From an uncultured Rickettsiaceae bacterium (GTDB lineage Bacteria; Pseudomonadota; Alphaproteobacteria; Rickettsiales; Rickettsiaceae), in the NCBI GenBank assembly GCA_905479885.1, contig CAJQOE010000070.1, positions 1 to 28,044 of the forward strand: a stretch of DNA of 28,044 bases, read 5' to 3'. Each line of letters begins with the position of its first letter. Positions within the stretch are counted from its first letter, which is position 1. This document shows positions 14,742 to 22,257 of the stretch, piece after piece. Both the position numbers and the translations under genes were made by a program. The notes below the pieces were generated by a model that saw only the letters and a program-made list of their open reading frames with translations, did no database searches and had not been told where the DNA came from.

Positions 14742-17700
14742 TTATTCAGAGTTTTCTTCTAGCTGTACATTCAAACATAATGACCTGAATTCTTTAATCA
14801 TCACATTAAATGACTCTGGTAAGCCTGATTCAAAATTACTACCACCTTTAACAATGTTTTCGTAAATTTTGATTCTACCAGCTACGTCATCTGACTTCAC
14901 AGTTAATAATTCCTGCAATGTAAATGCCGCACCATAAGCCTCAAGAGCCCAAACTTCCATCTCTCCAAATCTTTGGCCACCGAAGTGAGATTTACCACCT
15001 AAAGGCTGCTGAGTAACCAAGCTATATGGACCAATAGAACGTGCGTGAATTTTATTATCCACAAGGTGATGCAGTTTTAAGATGTATTTATAACCAACCG
15101 TTATACTACGATCAAAATACTCACCAGTTCTACCATCAATAACTTTTGTTTGCCCTGAAGGATCTTTTCCTGCAAGCTCTAACATCGCTTTAACGCCTTC
15201 AACTCTTGCGCCATCAAAAACCGGAGTAGCAAAATGTACACCATCTTTTAACGTCCCACAGAACTCAATAAAGCCTTCATTGTTAAGCTCCTTAACTTGC
15301 TGAGCTACTGGGCTACCCGCATAGATTTTACTAACAAAATCTTTCATTGAATCAATTTCAATATCATATTTGCTGTATTTAGCTAGCATATCTCCAACAT
15401 TTTTACCTAAACTCTTTGCTGCCCACCCTAGGTGAGTTTCAAGAATCTGCCCGACATTCATACGAGATGGTAAACCAAGCGGGTTAAGCACTACATCAAT
15501 TACTGTACCGTCTTCTAAGAATGGCATGTCTTCTTCTGGCATAATACGTGAAATAACACCTTTATTACCATGACGACCAGCCATTTTATCACCTGGCTGT
15601 AACTTATGCTTAGTAGCGATAAATACTTTTACAACTTTCAAAGCACCTTGTGGTAAATCATCACCACTTTGCAGCTTATCAACTTTACTTGTAAAGCGCT
15701 TATTCAACTCGTCTTTTTTCTCGTCATATTGTTGCTTAATCTGCTCGATTTCGCTCATAGCAGCGTTATCTTCAACAGTTAGCTGCCAATATTGACCATG
15801 CGATAAAGTTTCTAATAATTTTTTATCAATCTTCTGACCAGCTTTAACAGATTTAGGCCCACTAACGATCACTTGACCTTCAAGAGTTTTTTGCAAACGC
15901 ATAAATACGAAATGATCAATAATCTCTATTTCATCATCTCTATCTTTTGCTAATTTCTCAACTTGCTGCTTTTCAATAGAAATTGCACGCTCATCCTTTT
16001 CAACACCACGGCGTGAAAGTACACGTACTTCAACCACTGTGCCTGAAGCACTAGGCGGTACATAAAGCGAAGTGTCTCTAACGTCAGAAGCTTTTTCTCC
16101 AAAAATGGCTCTAAGCAGTTTTTCTTCAGGAGTCATTGGTGATTCACTCTTTGGAGTGACTTTACCGACTAAGATATCGCCTGGTTTTACTTCCGCGCCA
16201 ACATGCACAATACCAACTTCATCTAGGTTACGCAGCGCTTCCTCGCCTACATTTGGCATATCACGAGTAATTTCTTCTGGACCAAGTCTTGTATCCCTTG
16301 CTACAACTTCGAATTCTTCAATATGAATAGATGTAAATACATCGTCTTTTACAATTCTTTCTGAAATCAAAATAGAATCCTCAAAATTATAACCTCTCCA
16401 TGGGATAAAGGCTACCAACATGTTACGTCCTAAAGCAATTTCACCTTGGTCAATCGCTGGGCCATCTGCTATTACTTCACCTTGAGATACTTTCTGACCA
16501 ACTTTTGCCAATGGCTTTTGGTTGATACAAGTATTATGGTTCGATTTTTGATATTTCATCAAATTATAGATATCAACCTCAGGCGCACCGTTCTTTTTAC
16601 GCTCTAATGTTTGTACTACAATTCTTTCAGCATCAACTTCTACTACTATACCATCATGCTGTGCAACAATAGCCGCACCTGAATCTCTTGCTACTACTGC
16701 TTCAATTCCAGTTCCCACCAGCGGTGCGTCGCTAGTTATTAACGGTACAGCTTGACGTTGCATATTCGACCCCATAAGAGCACGGTTTGCATCATCATTT
16801 TCTAAAAATGGAATAAGCGATGCAGCTACCGATACAACCTGCATCGGAGTTACGTCAACAAATTCAACTTCTGTTGGTGGCACAGAAACAAAGTTACCAG
16901 TTTCAAAACGACAATTCACTAACTCTGCTATAATTTTACCGTCAGCAGCTATTTCCATGTCTGCTTGAGCAATTTTATATTTGCCTTCATCTATTGCAGC
17001 TAAATATACTACTTCATCAGTTACTACACCTTCAACAACCTTGCGATACGGGCTTTCAATAAAGCCATATTTATTCACTCTGGCATATGTTGCCATAGAG
17101 TTAATTAGACCAATATTTTGTCCTTCTGGAGTTTCAATCGGACAAATACGACCATAATGCGTTGGGTGTACGTCACGAACTTCAAAACCAACTCTATCTC
17201 TACTTACCCCTCCTGGGCCAAGCGCTGAGAGTCTTCTCTTATGAGTTATCTCCGAAAGAGGATTCGTTTGATCCATAAACTGAGATAATTGCGACGTGCT
17301 GAAAAATTCTTTTACAGCTGACACAAGTACTTTAGCATTCACCAAATCATGAGGCATTACAGTATCAATATCTACAATACTCATACGCTCTAAGATTGAT
17401 TTTTCCATACGCACTAGACCAACCCTAAATTGGTTTTCTACTAGTTCGCCAACAGAACGTACTCTTCTGTTACCCAAATGGTCAATATCATCAATTGAAC
17501 CTTTACCATCTTTCAAGTCCACAAGAACTCTAACCATAGCCTGTATATCGTCTTTGGTTAGGCAAGTATTTTCTTCTGCAACATTTAAATTCAAACGGGA
17601 ATTTAGTTTAATTCTACCAACTTCTGATAAATCATATCTATTTTCATCAAAAAACAAGCTTTCAAACAATATCTGTCCAGCTTCAACAGTCGCAGGCTCG

Positions 17701-18842
17701 CCTGGACGTAACACCCTAAATATATCAATTAAAGCTGATGCTTGATCTTGATTTTTATCGGCAAATAAGGTGTTTCTAATATAAGCGTCACTACCTGCTG
17801 CAACCTTTAAAACTGAAATAGATTTAACACCAGCAGATCTAAGACCTTTTAATATATCTTCTGTAATCTGCTCGCCTAATTTAGCTAGTACTTCACCACT
17901 TTTTGAATCAACGATCTCCTTACCAATGAAATCACCCCATAGCATATCATCCTGAACCAGGATTTTCTTTAAACCATTTTCAACAAATTTTTTCGCTAAC
18001 CTTGGAGTAATTTTTTGCCCTGCTTCAAGCAAGGTTTCATCAGTATCAGCATCTACTAAATCTGACACTAAACGGTGTACAATCACATTAGCTGGATCAA
18101 AATCAATAACCCAACCTTTTTTCTTTTGCTCATGTGTTTCTGTTTCATAATAAGCGCTTAGAATATCTGAGGCAGTCATGCCGATTGCCATTAATAACGT
18201 CGTTACTGGCAATTTTCTTTTGCGATCAATTCTTATATAAAGAATATCTTTGGCATCAAATTCAACATCCAGCCATGAACCTCTATAAGGAATAATACGC
18301 GCTGAATATAAAAATTTACCTGAAGAATGTGTTTTACCTTCATCGTGATAAAAGAAACCACCTGGTGATCTATGCATCTGAGATACAATAACTCTCTCAG
18401 TTCCATTGATAACAAAAGTACCGTTTTTTGTCATAAACGGGATATCTCCCATATAGACTTCCTGCTCTTTAATACCACGTATTTCTTTAGCACCGGTAAT
18501 TTCATCAACATCCCACACGCTTAAACGCAAAGTTACCTTTAAACTTGCAACAAAGCTCAAGCCACGTTGAATACATTCATCAACGTCATATTTAGGCTGG
18601 TCAAAACTATATTTTACAAATTCTAAGGTTGAGCTGTTTGAGGGATCTTGAATAGGAAAAATAGAGGAAAGCACAGATTGCAACCCCTTATTTTTTCTTT
18701 CTTTATCCGACAAACCAAGCTGCATGAAGCTATCTTCGTAGGAGTTTTTTTGAATTTCAATTAAATTTGGAATTGATGCTACCAACTTAATTGCACCGAA
18801 GTTTTTTCTAATTCTCTTACTAGGCTGTAAGGATTGAGGCAT
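14742..18842 (-). CDS. rpoB: DNA-directed RNA polymerase beta subunit
   Basis: 1366 residues from the ATG at 18842, preferred over an in-frame TTG nine codons upstream because GGAG sits five nucleotides before the ATG and the resulting start (PQSLQPSKRIRKNFG) aligns with rickettsial RpoB. The rifampicin pocket FFSTSQLSQFMDQTNPLSE then THKRRLSALGPGG keeps the aspartate, histidine and serine whose loss gives resistance, so rifampicin sensitivity is predicted. The C-terminal catalytic region TKHKLQPGDKMAGRHGNKG carries the two conserved lysines. Termini and length are typical. It follows rplL after a 354-bp leader that carries an attenuator-like hairpin, and precedes rpoC by 113 bp. Confidence 0.99.
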   Translation of the reverse strand: MPQSLQPSKRIRKNFGAIKLVASIPNLIEIQKNSYEDSFMQLGLSDKERKNKGLQSVLSSIFPIQDPSNSSTLEFVKYSFDQPKYDVDECIQRGLSFVASLKVTLRLSVWDVDEITGAKEIRGIKEQEVYMGDIPFMTKNGTFVINGTERVIVSQMHRSPGGFFYHDEGKTHSSGKFLYSARIIPYRGSWLDVEFDAKDILYIRIDRKRKLPVTTLLMAIGMTASDILSAYYETETHEQKKKGWVIDFDPANVIVHRLVSDLVDADTDETLLEAGQKITPRLAKKFVENGLKKILVQDDMLWGDFIGKEIVDSKSGEVLAKLGEQITEDILKGLRSAGVKSISVLKVAAGSDAYIRNTLFADKNQDQASALIDIFRVLRPGEPATVEAGQILFESLFFDENRYDLSEVGRIKLNSRLNLNVAEENTCLTKDDIQAMVRVLVDLKDGKGSIDDIDHLGNRRVRSVGELVENQFRVGLVRMEKSILERMSIVDIDTVMPHDLVNAKVLVSAVKEFFSTSQLSQFMDQTNPLSEITHKRRLSALGPGGVSRDRVGFEVRDVHPTHYGRICPIETPEGQNIGLINSMATYARVNKYGFIESPYRKVVEGVVTDEVVYLAAIDEGKYKIAQADMEIAADGKIIAELVNCRFETGNFVSVPPTEVEFVDVTPMQVVSVAASLIPFLENDDANRALMGSNMQRQAVPLITSDAPLVGTGIEAVVARDSGAAIVAQHDGIVVEVDAERIVVQTLERKKNGAPEVDIYNLMKYQKSNHNTCINQKPLAKVGQKVSQGEVIADGPAIDQGEIALGRNMLVAFIPWRGYNFEDSILISERIVKDDVFTSIHIEEFEVVARDTRLGPEEITRDMPNVGEEALRNLDEVGIVHVGAEVKPGDILVGKVTPKSESPMTPEEKLLRAIFGEKASDVRDTSLYVPPSASGTVVEVRVLSRRGVEKDERAISIEKQQVEKLAKDRDDEIEIIDHFVFMRLQKTLEGQVIVSGPKSVKAGQKIDKKLLETLSHGQYWQLTVEDNAAMSEIEQIKQQYDEKKDELNKRFTSKVDKLQSGDDLPQGALKVVKVFIATKHKLQPGDKMAGRHGNKGVISRIMPEEDMPFLEDGTVIDVVLNPLGLPSRMNVGQILETHLGWAAKSLGKNVGDMLAKYSKYDIEIDSMKDFVSKIYAGSPVAQQVKELNNEGFIEFCGTLKDGVHFATPVFDGARVEGVKAMLELAGKDPSGQTKVIDGRTGEYFDRSITVGYKYILKLHHLVDNKIHARSIGPYSLVTQQPLGGKSHFGGQRFGEMEVWALEAYGAAFTLQELLTVKSDDVAGRIKIYENIVKGGSNFESGLPESFNVMIKEFRSLCLNVQLEENSE

Positions 18843-19196
18843 AAGATCTCCAGATATTTCTACATCCAATTATTATGTCTAATAACGCATAATTGGATAA
18901 TGTTGACTATAAAGAATGAAACGTTTTTTAACACACAAACAATATATACTTAAGAAAAATTTGCTACTAATAAAGTTTCTGACTAGTATTAAAGTTAATC
19001 AAATTAACACCAACAAATCAAAAACTCCTGCTTATCAAGGTTAATTCAGTAAAATTAAGTTACGTTACCACCTGATGCACAAAAAGTTGCACTTTGGTAC
19101 GAATCCTATTTATAGAATTTACGACCGAAAGTGCAACCAATATCATTTACTAAGTACAAAGTCAATATGTTTGCAAGAGCAAGCCCTTACAGTTAT
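18843..19196 (-). other. 354-bp rplL-rpoB intergenic leader
   Basis: No gene is seen here. The region carries an attenuator-like hairpin near rplL (listed separately) and a smaller imperfect stem (arms 18865-18872 and 18890-18897) just before the rpoB ribosome site. A possible internal promoter, TTGGTG then 17 bp then AATACT, reads toward rpoB near 18990, but it is weak. The length and position match the rplL-rpoB spacer of E. coli, which also contains an attenuator and an RNase III site. Confidence 0.6.
19081..19137 (-). terminator. Attenuator-like hairpin downstream of rplL
   Basis: Perfect 10-bp arms GTTGCACTTT (19086-19095) and AAAGTGCAAC (19128-19137) extend inward with bulges (CG pairs, then CTAT/ATAG) and are followed on the minus strand by five T (19085-19081). 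It lies 60 nt after the rplL stop. It probably reduces transcription from the ribosomal genes into rpoBC, or serves as a processing site. Confidence 0.7.
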
Positions 19197-19568
19197 TTAT
19201 TTAACTTCTACTGTAGCACCTGCAGCTTCAAGTTTTGCTTTGATATCATCAGCTTCAGTTTTTGATACACCTTGCTTCACAGGAGAAGGAGCACCATCTA
19301 CTACATCTTTAGCTTCTTTTAAGCCAAGCCCTGTAATAGCTCTTACTGTTTTAATAACTTCAATTTTTTTATCACCAGCGTTTGTTAAAGTGATATCAAA
19401 TTCAGTTTGCTCTGATGCAGCTTCACCAGCTGCTGCTACTGGAGCTGCTGCTGCTGCAGGAGCTGCAGCAGAAACGCCCCACTTTTCTTCAAGCAACTTT
19501 GAAAGATCAGCTGCTTGCATTACTGTAAGAGAAGATAGATCTTCTACAATTTTTGTTAAATCTGCCAT
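19197..19568 (-). CDS. rplL: 50S ribosomal protein L7/L12
   Basis: 123 residues. The N-terminal dimerisation domain (1-32, ending LLEEKWGVS) is joined by an alanine-rich hinge (about 33-55) to the C-terminal factor-binding domain. That domain carries KKIEVIKTVRAITGLGLKEAKD, the surface that recruits EF-G and EF-Tu GTPases. The stalk protein is anchored by L10, encoded 33 bp upstream. GAGG lies about 8 nt before the ATG. Last ribosomal gene of the cluster; a hairpin and a long leader separate it from rpoB. Confidence 0.98.
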   Translation of the reverse strand: MADLTKIVEDLSSLTVMQAADLSKLLEEKWGVSAAAPAAAAAPVAAAGEAASEQTEFDITLTNAGDKKIEVIKTVRAITGLGLKEAKDVVDGAPSPVKQGVSKTEADDIKAKLEAAGATVEVK

Positions 19569-19601
19569 AATGTTTTCCTCTTTGACTTTGATTATTTATT
19601 A

Positions 19602-20111
19602 TTAATTTTTATCCGCATAAGCTTGCATAATCCTAGCTAATGCACCTGCTGGAGCTTGTACCACTCTAGCAAGGTTTGCAGCTGGAGTTTGTAATATACC
19701 AACAATTTTACCTCTAAGCACATCAAGTGATGGCAATTTAGCAAGCTGTTGTATAGCACTCACATCCAGAACTGTATTGTTTACTACACCACCAATAATC
19801 TTTAAATTATCATTAGTTTTTGCAAATTCTACTACACTCTTAGCAGCGGCAACCGGATCTTCCGAATAAGCTATCGCAGTTGGTCCTGAAAAAATTTCAG
19901 AATCACCAGCTAGCCCAGCATTAGAAGCCGCTATTTTTGAAAGTGTATTTTTTACCACTTTAAATGATGCACCATTCTCTCTCAAGTTACGGCGTAACTT
20001 TGTGACCTCTGCAACTGTAAGGCCGTGGTAATGTGTTACGATTACAGAATTCGAAGATTCATAAATACCTTCTAACTCTGTTACAAAACTTTTTTTCTCA
20101 GATCTTAACAC
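19602..20111 (-). CDS. rplJ: 50S ribosomal protein L10
   Basis: 169 residues with a GTG start, supported by GGAGAG at proper spacing and by the N-terminus LRSEKKSF, which matches rickettsial L10. The N-terminal rRNA-binding domain contains VIVTHYHGLTVAEVTKLR and FKVVKNTLSKIA. The C-terminal helix (AGALARIMQAYADK) holds the L7/L12 dimers. L10 is the base of the ribosomal stalk and in other bacteria represses its own mRNA. Here only 20 bp separate it from rplA, so any such leader would have to lie inside rplA. Confidence 0.98.
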   Translation of the reverse strand: MLRSEKKSFVTELEGIYESSNSVIVTHYHGLTVAEVTKLRRNLRENGASFKVVKNTLSKIAASNAGLAGDSEIFSGPTAIAYSEDPVAAAKSVVEFAKTNDNLKIIGGVVNNTVLDVSAIQQLAKLPSLDVLRGKIVGILQTPAANLARVVQAPAGALARIMQAYADKN

Positions 20112-20131
20112 TGCTATCTCTCCGAATATTC

Positions 20132-20818
20132 CTAATTTGCAATTGTTGACAAGTCAACTTTCAGTGATGGACCCATCGTAGAAGATAAATACACACCTTT
20201 TAAATAAGTACCTTTTGCAGCAGCAGGCTTAGCCTTTACTACAGAATCTACAAACACTTTAGTATTAGTTAGTAAATCAACTTCTTTAAATGAAATCTTA
20301 CCAACACCAGCATGTATTAATCCAGCCTTTTCAACTCTATACTCGACTTGTCCGCCTTTTGCATTTTTAACAGCTGTAGCAATATCGGCAGTCACTGTTC
20401 CTAATTTTGGATTTGGCATAAGACCCTTTGGACCCAGAACACGCGCAACTTGTCCAACAACACCCATCATATCTGGTGTTGCAATACATACATCAAAATT
20501 AATTTTACCAGCTTTTATATCTTCAATAATGCTTTCAGACCCAGCTATATCAGCACCAGCAGCTGTCGCTTCAGCCACTTTATCATCTTTACAAATAACA
20601 GCAACTTTTACATCTTTACCAGTACCTGCAGGTAGAGATACCATGCCTCTAACCATTTGATCTGAGTGCTTTGGATCAACACCAAGCTTGATAACGACAT
20701 CTAAAGTCTCATCAAATTTAACAAAACTATTTTTCTTGATAAGAGAAATAGCTTCCTGTAAAGAATATTCTTTACTTCTATCCAGCTCTTTCTTGATCGC
20801 TGCTATTTTTTTGCCCAT
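20132..20818 (-). CDS. rplA: 50S ribosomal protein L1
   Basis: 228 residues, the usual two-domain L1. Recognisable segments are FDETLDVVIKLGVDPKHSDQ (domain I), then GRVLGPKGLMPNPKLGTVT-like VLGPKGLMPNPKLGTVT at the hinge, and the C-terminal GPSLKVDL. L1 binds 23S rRNA at the E-site stalk and assists release of deacylated tRNA; it can also repress the rplK-rplA message. The gene lies 33 bp after rplK and 20 bp before rplJ on the same strand. No anomaly is seen. Confidence 0.98.
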   Translation of the reverse strand: MGKKIAAIKKELDRSKEYSLQEAISLIKKNSFVKFDETLDVVIKLGVDPKHSDQMVRGMVSLPAGTGKDVKVAVICKDDKVAEATAAGADIAGSESIIEDIKAGKINFDVCIATPDMMGVVGQVARVLGPKGLMPNPKLGTVTADIATAVKNAKGGQVEYRVEKAGLIHAGVGKISFKEVDLLTNTKVFVDSVVKAKPAAAKGTYLKGVYLSSTMGPSLKVDLSTIAN

Positions 20819-20851
20819 AATAATTCTATATCTATAATTACTTTATATTCT

Positions 20852-21283
20852 TTATTTTACTACTTCAATTCCCATAGATTCAGCAGAACCAGCTATAATC
20901 TTGGCAGCTGCAGCTAAATCATTTGCATTCAAATCTTCCATTTTGATTTTTGCAATTTCTTCGCAATCAGCCATAGTCACTCTACCTACATAAGCTTCCT
21001 TTTTAGTAGCACTAGCTCCTTTAGGAATTTTAGCAAACTTTTTTAAGTAAAAAGATGCGGGGGGAGTCTTTGTAATAAATTCAAAACTCTTATCAACATA
21101 AACAGTTATAACAACTGGCACAGGCGTACCTGGTTCAAATGAACTAGTCGCTGCATTAAATGCTTTACAAAATTCCATAATATTAACCCCCTTCTGACCA
21201 AGTGCCGGTCCAACTGGTGGAGCAGGATTAGCCTTACCTGAAGGAATAGTTAATTTAATATAACCGCTTATTTTTTTTGCCAT
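20852..21283 (-). CDS. rplK: 50S ribosomal protein L11
   Basis: 143 residues. The N-terminal domain contains KLTIPSGKANPAPPVGPALG, with the proline-rich thiopeptide-binding helix, followed by GVNIMEFCKAFNAAT. The C-terminal rRNA-binding domain has KKFAKIPKGAS and ends in the helix AAAKIIAGSAESMGIEVV. L11 forms the GTPase-associated centre with the 23S rRNA. GGTGA lies upstream of the ATG, 37 bp after nusG. Standard member of the secE-nusG-rplKAJL run. Confidence 0.98.
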   Translation of the reverse strand: MAKKISGYIKLTIPSGKANPAPPVGPALGQKGVNIMEFCKAFNAATSSFEPGTPVPVVITVYVDKSFEFITKTPPASFYLKKFAKIPKGASATKKEAYVGRVTMADCEEIAKIKMEDLNANDLAAAAKIIAGSAESMGIEVVK

Positions 21284-21320
21284 GTTAACTTTTCACCTTA
21301 AACTTTTATCTAACTACAAT

Positions 21321-21848
21321 TTAATTCTTTTTTATTTGCGTAAAACTTAACTCAATAGGAGTAGCTTTACCAAATATAGACACAGATATTTTTAATTTCT
21401 GAGCTTCTGCATCCACTTCCTCAACAACACCAGAGAAACTATCAAACGGCCCATCAATAACCTGCACCTTATCACCAACACCATATAAACTTGTAGCACT
21501 AGCGTTTTTCGATTCAGCCTCTAATTGGCTAAACACCGCCTGCACCTCTGACTCAGCAAGAGCTTGTGGTGTTGTTTTACTTCCCAAAAAACCAGTCGTC
21601 TTTGGAACTGATTTCACCAAATGCCAAGACTCATCCGTCATGTTCATTTTAATAAGTATGTAGCCTGGCATAAACTTCTTTTCACTAAGAACTTTTTTTC
21701 CACGCTTAATCTCTGGCACCTCTATAACTGGCACCACTATTTCTTCAAAAGAATCAGACATTTTTTTCTTAATTATCTGATCTTCTAGCATTTTCTTAAC
21801 TCCTTTCTCGGAACCAGAAACTGTATGTAAAATATACCACTTGGCCAT
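21321..21848 (-). CDS. nusG: Transcription termination/antitermination factor NusG
   Basis: 175 residues. The NGN domain opens with KWYILHTVSGSEKGVKKMLE and includes KKFMPGYILIKM; the KOW domain is YGVGDKVQVIDGPFDSFSGVV (about 120-140). NusG binds the RNA polymerase clamp, aids elongation and couples to Rho or the ribosome. It lies 17 bp after secE, the near-universal pairing, and 37 bp before rplK. Length and domains are typical. Confidence 0.98.
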   Translation of the reverse strand: MAKWYILHTVSGSEKGVKKMLEDQIIKKKMSDSFEEIVVPVIEVPEIKRGKKVLSEKKFMPGYILIKMNMTDESWHLVKSVPKTTGFLGSKTTPQALAESEVQAVFSQLEAESKNASATSLYGVGDKVQVIDGPFDSFSGVVEEVDAEAQKLKISVSIFGKATPIELSFTQIKKN

Positions 21849-21865
21849 AATTTTCTTTAGCTTTT

Positions 21866-22066
21866 TTATTTACCAATATTCAACAAAAAACTTATCAAGT
21901 TATGTATACCGTAATCAAGAACAAGACTCACTATACTAAACAAAAAAACCGCAATAAGCACTACCAAAGCCGAGGTAACTAATTCTTTTTTTTCTGGCCA
22001 AGCAACTTTTTTTGCTTCCTGCTTAACTTGATCAAAAAATTTATACGCCCTTAACTTTTTTAACAT
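21866..22066 (-). CDS. secE: Preprotein translocase subunit SecE
   Basis: 66 residues with the short single-pass form found in most bacteria. The cytoplasmic amphipathic helix includes FFDQVKQEAKKVAWPEKKE, the conserved SecE signature, followed by one membrane span (about 30-56). SecE clamps SecY in the protein-export channel. It sits between tRNA-Trp (30 bp upstream) and nusG (17 bp downstream). AGG precedes the ATG. Confidence 0.96.
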   Translation of the reverse strand: MLKKLRAYKFFDQVKQEAKKVAWPEKKELVTSALVVLIAVFLFSIVSLVLDYGIHNLISFLLNIGK

Positions 22067-22096
22067 ACAACCTAATTTTTATTCTCCAAGCAAAAG

Positions 22097-22172
22097 TGGC
22101 AGGAGCGACAGGCATCGAACCCGCAACCTCCGGTTTTGGAGACCGGCGCTCTACCAATTGAGCTACACTCCT
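22097..22172 (-). tRNA. trnW: tRNA-Trp (anticodon CCA)
   Basis: The minus strand folds as a full cloverleaf. The acceptor AGGAGTG pairs with CGCTCCT, the D arm is GCTC-AATTGGTA-GAGC, and the anticodon stem is CCGGT/ACCGG around the loop CTCCAAA. The T arm includes the GTTCGA-type loop. Discriminator G is followed by an encoded CCA. The anticodon CCA (22139-22137) reads UGG. It lies between fusA and secE, so it is probably cut from the operon transcript. Confidence 0.97.
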
Positions 22173-22257
22173 ATCATGTTTTTGATATTGAAGCAACATT
22201 TTTTTACTTCAAACATCGTTAAAACAACTCAGTTAATTTTTTATATCTAAAAACTAA

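Noticed and set aside
18843..18869. TTG start extending RpoB by nine residues
   Set aside because: The ATG at 18842 has a well-placed GGAG and fits the family N-terminus better.
19075..19605. 176-codon plus-strand open frame opposite rplL
   Set aside because: Its Ala/Ser-rich centre is the reverse reading of the L7/L12 alanine hinge; an artefact.
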